Shown here: one piece after another, positions 6,018 through 10,573 of the stretch
Layout: the number at the start of each line of letters is the position of its first letter
Position numbering within the stretch: position 1 is the first letter of the stretch
DNA from: Candidatus Omnitrophota bacterium
GTDB lineage: Bacteria > Omnitrophota > Gorgyraeia > Gorgyraeales > Gorgyraeaceae
DNA length: 10,573 nt
Assembly (NCBI GenBank): GCA_003485765.1
Contig: DNHS01000057.1
Location: 5,292 to 15,864 of the forward strand
Direction: 5' to 3'
Position numbers and translations under genes: made by a program
Notes under the pieces: model-generated
The model's database searches: none
Told to the model about the DNA's origin: nothing
Seen by the model: the letters and a program-made list of their open reading frames with translations, nothing else

Positions 6018-7538
6018 ATGAAAATTGCTATTACCCTAACAGCATTTTTTATCTTCATAACCTGCCTTAAAATGAATTGTTTTGCAGATGAAGCATGGGA
6101 GTTAGTGACAGGGATCAATGAAACCGATCTGAATCATATAGCGATAGATATTTCCAATAATAATATTATTTATGCAGCTAGCGAAAAGGCAATATATAAA
6201 TCACAGGATAGCGGCAACATATGGACAATAATTTTTTCTGTAAACGCAGAAGATAATAGCATTAATTTTGTAACTGTTAACGGACAAGATGTTTTTATAT
6301 GCGCGAAAAACGGTCTTTTTAGAAGCGCTAATAGTGGATTGGACTGGAAAAGGATATTTAATGGAGTAGGAGAAAAAGAAAATAATATTTCGCATATAGC
6401 GTTTTTAAAGGATAAAAGGATTTTTCTTGGAACAAAAGGCGGCCTTTTTATTAGTAAAGATAATTGTCTTACATGGGAAAAGGATTCAGGCGAAGCTGGA
6501 AACTTAGGTATTAGATGGGTCGAGTTTATAAATGAATCAATTCTAGTCGCGGCTGAAAAAGGTGTATATAAAAATTCAAGCAGCGGCTGGAGAAGGACAT
6601 TTATGACAACCAGGGAAGACACCGAGTATGATGCAGATATTACAGATGAATCGCTACAGGCGGTAAAACCAGTGAATAGCATAACTATCAATAAAGATAT
6701 CATATTTCTTGCGACTGATTCTGGAATATTTGTAAGCGAAGATAAGGGCGAAATATGGAAGAGTTTTATTAATACAGGCCTTGCATCTTTAAAAGTAAAA
6801 AAGCTCGTATATAAAGATAATCTTTATGCCGCAACTAATAAAGGTGTTTTTATGTTTTCTGAACAAGAAAAGCTCTGGAAGCAGCTTTATAAAGGCATAG
6901 CTGCGAAGGATACGCGTGATATTGCCATTGATATTGATGCGGATGGATATTTATGGGCAGCTACAAAGAAAGGCTTGTACAAAATTAAACTGCTCAGTAT
7001 TAATGATAAAGGTTATGATCTCAACAAAATTTTAGAAAGTTTTAATAATGAGCCAAACATAAGAGAGGTTCAAAAAGCAGCTATTGAATACGCAGAAGTG
7101 CATCCAGATAAGATAAAAGAATGGAGAAATTCTGCGAACAAAAAAGCCTTGCTTCCCAATGTTTCGATAGGATTGGACAGGTATGTTACCGATTACTGGC
7201 ACTGGGATTCAGGGACAAACCCTGATACATTGCAAAAAGGAAAAGATGCTGTTGGCTGGGATGTTACAATGACATGGGATATGGGAGAGCTTATCTGGAA
7301 CAATGACCAGACATCTATAGACACGAGATCGAAATTAATGGTTGAATTGAGGGACGATATAATGAACGAGGTTACGAGGACATATTTTGAAAGAAGGCGG
7401 CTTCAGATAGAAATACTAGCTTCACCTCCCCAGAATTTAAAACTTAGCCTTGAAAAAGAACTCCGGCTCCAGGAATTAACCGCAGATATTGATGCCCTTA
7501 CAGGCGGCTGCTTCTCCAAGCAACTCGAAGATAGGTAG
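6018..7538 (+). CDS. Secreted Asp-box (BNR-like) beta-propeller with TolC-like C-terminal region
   Basis: A 506-residue protein started at 6018, where AGGAGG (6006-6011) is 6 nt away; the longer in-frame ATG at 5958 overlaps the predicted promoter. The signal peptide is MKIAITLTAFFIFITCLKMNCFA. Residues about 25-330 form repeated blades with Asp-box motifs (S-x-D-x-G-x-x-W type) at 6198-6224, 6321-6347, 6450-6476 and 6732-6758; two lack the exact Asp or Gly. Recurrent GLF/GVY/GIF strands fit a beta-propeller like BNR, sortilin or Ycf48-type proteins. Residues about 340-506 differ: LLPNVSIGLDRY, a WDVTMTWDMGELIW strand pair, then long charged helices (LMVELRDDIMNEVTRTYFERRRLQIEIL and LEKELRLQELTADIDALTGG), resembling part of an outer-membrane efflux (TolC) protein, too short for a whole one. 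A surface or periplasmic scaffold role is a guess. Confidence 0.8.
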   Translation: MKIAITLTAFFIFITCLKMNCFADEAWELVTGINETDLNHIAIDISNNNIIYAASEKAIYKSQDSGNIWTIIFSVNAEDNSINFVTVNGQDVFICAKNGLFRSANSGLDWKRIFNGVGEKENNISHIAFLKDKRIFLGTKGGLFISKDNCLTWEKDSGEAGNLGIRWVEFINESILVAAEKGVYKNSSSGWRRTFMTTREDTEYDADITDESLQAVKPVNSITINKDIIFLATDSGIFVSEDKGEIWKSFINTGLASLKVKKLVYKDNLYAATNKGVFMFSEQEKLWKQLYKGIAAKDTRDIAIDIDADGYLWAATKKGLYKIKLLSINDKGYDLNKILESFNNEPNIREVQKAAIEYAEVHPDKIKEWRNSANKKALLPNVSIGLDRYVTDYWHWDSGTNPDTLQKGKDAVGWDVTMTWDMGELIWNNDQTSIDTRSKLMVELRDDIMNEVTRTYFERRRLQIEILASPPQNLKLSLEKELRLQELTADIDALTGGCFSKQLEDR

Positions 7539-7571
7539 GCCAAACAACTTTACATTCCGACATTTTTGTAC

Positions 7572-7597
7572 TCAATTTGACCCTTCAATTTGACCCT
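7572..7597. repeat. 13-bp tandem direct repeat, two copies
   Basis: TCAATTTGACCCT occurs at 7572-7584 and again, directly abutting, at 7585-7597. The end of the second copy is also the left arm of the palindrome that follows, so the first copy may be a remnant of duplication at the edge of that element. Confidence 0.85.
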
Positions 7598-7627
7598 TCG
7601 ACGCGGCCTTCGGCCTTGCTCAGGGTC
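7592..7627. repeat. Nested palindromic element (REP-like)
   Basis: Outer arms GACCCT (7592-7597) and AGGGTC (7622-7627) enclose an inner GGCC-TTC-GGCC hairpin (7605-7615). The ACCCTTCGAC ... GCTCAGGGT layout resembles short palindromic intergenic repeats seen scattered in many bacterial genomes. The stretch is GC-rich compared with its surroundings. It lies 53 bp after the propeller stop and could also slow or end transcription, though no T-tract follows. Confidence 0.6.
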
Positions 7628-7630
7628 TGC

Positions 7631-7671
7631 GCAAAATCTGCTAAAGTTTCCGCCAGAAGGGCAGATTTTGC
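7631..7671. repeat. Perfect 11-bp inverted repeat next to a promoter
   Basis: GCAAAATCTGC (7631-7641) and GCAGATTTTGC (7661-7671) are exact reverse complements with a 19-nt gap. The right arm ends one base before the predicted -35 at 7672. It could be an operator, a stem in readthrough RNA, or the second half of the same repeat element as the adjacent palindrome. No T-run follows, so a standard terminator is unlikely. Confidence 0.7.
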
Positions 7672-7700
7672 TTGACGCAATAAGGGGCATATGATAAACT
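7672..7700 (+). promoter_or_regulatory. Sigma70-type promoter for the TPR gene
   Basis: TTGACG (7672-7677), a 17-bp spacer ending in TATGA, then TAAACT (7695-7700). Transcription would begin at about 7705-7709, at or next to the ATG at 7709, implying a leaderless or nearly leaderless mRNA. Confidence 0.5.
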
Positions 7701-7708
7701 TATGAACA

Positions 7709-8941
7709 ATGGGAAAAGCATGCCACGGAAGATTTATAAAAATTAGCTTAATCTATTTTATAATTTTATTTTTCCTGCCATTTTTAAATATATCTTATAT
7801 ATATGCTGGTAAGGCGTTTGGCATAAAAGACAATGCAGAAGATTACCGGGCAAAGGGGTATGAAGCGCAGCAGCGCGGCGACATAGACACTGCTATCGAA
7901 TGGTATCAAAAGGCAGCTGGTATCAAGCCTAGTTACGCTTCTCCGCACAATGATCTTGGTATTTTGTTTGAGACAAAGGGATGGTTGGACAGGGCAGAGG
8001 CAGAATACAACAAGGCCCTTTCCATAGACCCGGAATATAAAGAAGTCTACACAAACCTGGCGCTCCTTTATGAAAGAAAAGGTGAGCTGGAAAAAGCTGC
8101 TTTTCACTGGATGAAAAGGTATAAATTAGGCAGCCCTGATGACCCATGGACGCAGGAAGCGAAGAATAGACTGGAAAAGCTTGGGCTTATTGATAAGACA
8201 GAAAACGCCAGCCTGGAAATAACGCCGGAAGCCCCTAATCAAAAGTTTCTTAAGAAAAAACAAAAGCCTGAACCAGCGGCAAAAAAAAATTCTGATTGGA
8301 CAAGGATAGGATCTGAAAAAAATAAGAAACAAGCAAAAACTTCAAAGGCGAGTCATGCTCTCAATACAGAGCTTCAGGAATCGCTGAGGATGGCTGAAGA
8401 AAGGCTGGAAAAAGAAAAAGCCAGCAAACAAAATGCCGCAACTGAACAGAAGCCGCGGTTTGAGTCTAGGGCAAAAAAAGATTCTGAATGGACAAAGATA
8501 GGATCTGAAAAAGAGGGGAATCAAGTAAAAACTTCCAAAGTAAACAATGCCCTAAATGCAGAGCTTCAGGAATCGCTGAGGATGGCTGAAGAAAGGCTAA
8601 AGACAGAAAAGGCCAGCAAACAAAATGCTGCAACTACAAAGAGACAGGATGAGGTAAAAGCTGCGACCGCGCTTAGTAAAGAGGCAAATATCTCTTATAA
8701 TAAAGCAAAAGATTATTATAATAAAGGTGAGTATGCAAAGGCGCTGGATACAATAAGGCTTGCAAAGCAGAATTCTAAAGACAATAAGACGCTCTTGGAG
8801 CTGGAAGAAGAAATAAAGTTTAAAATGAAGGAGGAAAGGATAGCGGATTATTACAAAGAAGGCATAATACATTACCGCCAGAAAGATTTTGCAGGCGCCA
8901 GAAAAGAATTTGAAGCAATATTAAGTATTTTACCAGAATAA
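7709..8941 (+). CDS. Exported TPR-repeat protein with internal duplication
   Basis: A 410-residue protein. Its N-terminus (KISLIYFIILFFLPFLNISYIYAG) is a signal peptide or anchor. Three TPR units follow at about 43-76, 77-110 and 111-144 (for example AKGYEAQQRGDIDTAIEWYQKA). A Lys/Glu/Ala-rich linker holds two copies of a 55-residue unit (residues 191-245 and 255-309) with the motif SDWTRIGSEK or SEWTKIGSEK and the helix ELQESLRMAEERL. A second TPR-like region covers about 325-410. TPRs mediate protein-protein contacts; partner and function are unknown. The ATG at 7709 is the only credible start: an in-frame stop sits at 7703-7705, there is no other ATG, GTG or TTG near, and no Shine-Dalgarno precedes it. 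polA starts 58 bp downstream on the same strand and may be cotranscribed. Confidence 0.85.
   Translation: MGKACHGRFIKISLIYFIILFFLPFLNISYIYAGKAFGIKDNAEDYRAKGYEAQQRGDIDTAIEWYQKAAGIKPSYASPHNDLGILFETKGWLDRAEAEYNKALSIDPEYKEVYTNLALLYERKGELEKAAFHWMKRYKLGSPDDPWTQEAKNRLEKLGLIDKTENASLEITPEAPNQKFLKKKQKPEPAAKKNSDWTRIGSEKNKKQAKTSKASHALNTELQESLRMAEERLEKEKASKQNAATEQKPRFESRAKKDSEWTKIGSEKEGNQVKTSKVNNALNAELQESLRMAEERLKTEKASKQNAATTKRQDEVKAATALSKEANISYNKAKDYYNKGEYAKALDTIRLAKQNSKDNKTLLELEEEIKFKMKEERIADYYKEGIIHYRQKDFAGARKEFEAILSILPE
8279..8635 (+). repeat. Internal tandem duplication within the TPR gene, 192-bp period
   Basis: Bases 8279-8443 recur at 8471-8635, offset by exactly 192 bp (64 codons), with a 27-bp non-homologous spacer between. 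A 40-nt block (8367-8406 and 8559-8598) is identical, including synonymous positions, while the flanks have diverged. This points to a fairly recent in-frame duplication or gene conversion. Confidence 0.88.
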
Positions 8942-8970
8942 AACCGCCTGGTTTATGCAAAGAAATACCC

Positions 8971-8985
8971 TTCCTATTTTAGGAA
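8971..8985 (+). promoter_or_regulatory. Small inverted repeat upstream of polA covering its only Shine-Dalgarno-like sequence
   Basis: TTCCTA (8971-8976), TTT, TAGGAA (8980-8985) form a perfect 6-bp stem with a 3-nt loop. The AGGAA in the right arm is the only ribosome-site-like sequence before polA, and its GGA is 15 nt from the ATG, longer than usual. If the stem forms in RNA it would mask a weak site. A second small stem (AAACC 8941-8945, GGTTT 8950-8954) lies at the TPR stop. Confidence 0.35.
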
Positions 8986-8999
8986 ATCCCGTATAAATA

Positions 9000-10573
9000 A
9001 TGAAAAAAGAAAAACTTTTTTTGATTGATGGAAATTCTTATTGTTACAGGGCTTTTTATGCCATAAAAGAGCTTAGAAATTCAAAAGGCAAGCCTACTAA
9101 TGCTGTCTATGGGTTTATCCTAATGCTTAAGAAATTGCTGGAAAAAGAAAAGCCAGCTTATCTTGCTGTGGCGTTTGACCTGAAAGGCCCTACATTCAGG
9201 CATAAACAGTTTGAGGACTATAAGGCTCATAGAAAACCTATGCCGGACGACCTTGTGAGCCAGATGGGCTTGATAAAGGAAACCATATCTGGATATAACA
9301 TACCTATTTTTGAAAAGCAAGGTTTTGAAGCAGATGATATCCTGGCAACTATCGCTAAAAAGATATCTCAGCAGGGCATAGATGTGTATATAGTAACTGG
9401 CGATAAAGATATGCTTCAGATAGTCGATAAGAATATAAAAGTTTACAGCGCTCATAAAGATGACCTTATTTATGATAACGAAATGGTAAGGGAAAGGTTC
9501 TCAGGGCTTGGGCCTGAAAATATAACTGATTTTATTGCGCTTGCAGGAGATTCAACTGACAATATCCCAGGCGTGCGAGGCATAGGAGAAAAAACAGCCA
9601 TAGAGCTTATAAAGGAGTTCGGGAGCCTGGATAATATTTATAAGAATCTTGATAAGATAAAGAGCGAACCGAGAAGGAAGATGTTATCTGAGCAGGAAGA
9701 CAGCGCAAGGATATCCAAGGAGCTTGCGATGGTAGATCTAAATGTGCCTATAGAAATAGACATTGCTGACATGCGCGTAAAAGACCCTGATTCAGAAAAG
9801 CTGTTGGTTATTTTTAAAGAGCTGGAATTTAAAAATTTTGCAAGAGATATTGCGTCATGCAATTCAGATGTTCATAAAGAAGCGCGTTATAAGACAATTA
9901 CTGGCCTTGGAGATTTTAAGAATTTTATCCTGGAGCTGAAAGGGAAATCTGAGTTTGTCCTGGACACTGAAACTACAAGCGAACAGCCTATGGAAGCAAA
10001 ACTTGTGGGCATATCGTTTTGCTGGAAAGAGGGCGAAGCGTATTATGTGGCTCTGCGCTCCAGGCCTGATGCTCAAGGCATAGACATGGAAACAGCCATT
10101 AAGGAGCTGAAACCGATTCTGGAGGATGAAAATATAAAAAAAATCGGACAAAATATAAAATATGACAAACTGGTGCTGTTAAATTACGGCATAGAGGTTA
10201 AAGGCATAGCGTACGATACAATGATCGCGTCATACCTATTAAACCCTTCCAGGATGAGCCATGGGCTGGATGATATCGCATTCGAATATCTTGACCATAA
10301 AATGACTTCCATTGACGAGCTTTTAGGCGCGGGCAAGAAAAGGGTTACGATGGATATGGTGGATATAGAGAAGGTTTCTATGTACTCATGCGGGGACAGC
10401 GATGTTACGCTGAGGCTTAAAAATGTATTTGAAAAAGAGATTTTTAAAAAAGAGCTGGAAACGCTTTTTGAGAATATAGAGCTGCCGCTCGTGGATGTTT
10501 TGAGCGACATGGAAAAGAATGGGATAAAAATAGATATAGATTTCTTAAAAGAGGCGTCGTCTGAAATGGAGAT
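9000..10573 (+). CDS. polA: DNA polymerase I, N-terminal part (runs off the window)
   Basis: 524 codons are open to the end of the window with no stop. The protein starts MKKEKLFLIDGNSYCYRAFYAI, the usual PolA beginning, and an in-frame TAA at 8994-8996 excludes a longer start. The 5' nuclease domain (about 1-270) has FDLKGPTFRHKQFEDYKAHR, the acidic metal ligands in EADD, TGDKDML and DSTDNIPGV, and a helix-hairpin-helix (GVRGIGEKTAIELI). The 3'-5' exonuclease domain (about 300-490) keeps its motifs: DTET near residue 321, NIKYD in motif II and YSCGDSD in motif III, so proofreading should be functional; many bacterial PolA proteins have lost it. The polymerase domain has just begun (LPLVDVLSDMEKNGIKID) when the sequence ends. 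The enzyme fills gaps and removes RNA primers in replication and repair. Full length is expected near 900 residues. Confidence 0.95.
   Translation, partial: MKKEKLFLIDGNSYCYRAFYAIKELRNSKGKPTNAVYGFILMLKKLLEKEKPAYLAVAFDLKGPTFRHKQFEDYKAHRKPMPDDLVSQMGLIKETISGYNIPIFEKQGFEADDILATIAKKISQQGIDVYIVTGDKDMLQIVDKNIKVYSAHKDDLIYDNEMVRERFSGLGPENITDFIALAGDSTDNIPGVRGIGEKTAIELIKEFGSLDNIYKNLDKIKSEPRRKMLSEQEDSARISKELAMVDLNVPIEIDIADMRVKDPDSEKLLVIFKELEFKNFARDIASCNSDVHKEARYKTITGLGDFKNFILELKGKSEFVLDTETTSEQPMEAKLVGISFCWKEGEAYYVALRSRPDAQGIDMETAIKELKPILEDENIKKIGQNIKYDKLVLLNYGIEVKGIAYDTMIASYLLNPSRMSHGLDDIAFEYLDHKMTSIDELLGAGKKRVTMDMVDIEKVSMYSCGDSDVTLRLKNVFEKEIFKKELETLFENIELPLVDVLSDMEKNGIKIDIDFLKEASSEME

Noticed and set aside
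8342..8872. Minus-strand open frames over the TPR gene (60 and 91 codons)
   Set aside because: They mirror the Lys/Glu-rich coding strand as Phe/Leu-rich frames and have no initiation signals.
8992..8997. TATAAA as a polA -10 element
   Set aside because: It ends 3 bases before the ATG, so transcription would start inside the gene, and no -35 lies at the right distance.

Overview
The window looks like chromosomal DNA of an AT-rich, diderm (Gram-negative-type) bacterium. Several products have N-terminal signal peptides, one is an outer-membrane beta-barrel of the DUF3187 type and one is AsmA-like, which implies an outer membrane. Heavy use of ATA for Ile and AGA/AGG for Arg, the DUF3187 gene, and a secreted Asp-box propeller with a TolC-like tail resemble uncultured Omnitrophota-type genomes. 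That placement is an impression from style, not a demonstrated assignment. I see no rRNA, tRNA, CRISPR array, transposase or phage gene.

Layout. (1) 1-1086: the 3' part of a gene encoding a GGDEF domain (signature GGDDF) joined to an MshEN-type c-di-GMP receptor domain. The 5' end lies outside the window. (2) 1168-2214 and 2239-3201: a probable two-gene envelope operon, DUF3187 outer-membrane protein (TTG start) and AsmA-like protein. (3) 3373-5436: a GAF-PAS-GGDEF-HD-GYP signalling protein with its own promoter. Its HD-GYP half looks active and its GGDEF half is degenerate but keeps an I-site. (4) 5433-5777, minus strand: a small secreted protein of unknown function whose stop codon overlaps the HD-GYP stop. 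(5) 6018-7538: a secreted Asp-box beta-propeller with a C-terminal TolC-like region, divergently transcribed from the small gene. (6) 7539-7708: a non-coding spacer packed with a 13-bp tandem repeat, a nested palindrome and an 11-bp inverted repeat that abuts a promoter. (7) 7709-8941: an exported TPR protein with an internal 192-bp-period duplication, possibly on a leaderless mRNA. (8) 9000 to the end: the first 524 codons of DNA polymerase I (polA), with the 5' nuclease and an intact proofreading domain; the polymerase domain is cut off.

How the genes fit together. The clearest theme is cyclic di-GMP: a GGDEF-MshEN fusion and an HD-GYP phosphodiesterase flank two envelope genes, and exported proteins of unknown role follow. 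This suggests, but does not prove, a c-di-GMP-controlled envelope function. polA is a housekeeping gene and probably marks the edge of the cluster. The most unusual items are the GGDEF-MshEN fusion with its paired 24-residue motifs, the possible leaderless start of the TPR gene, and the repeat-dense spacer in front of it. No gene-free stretch exceeds 300 bases.
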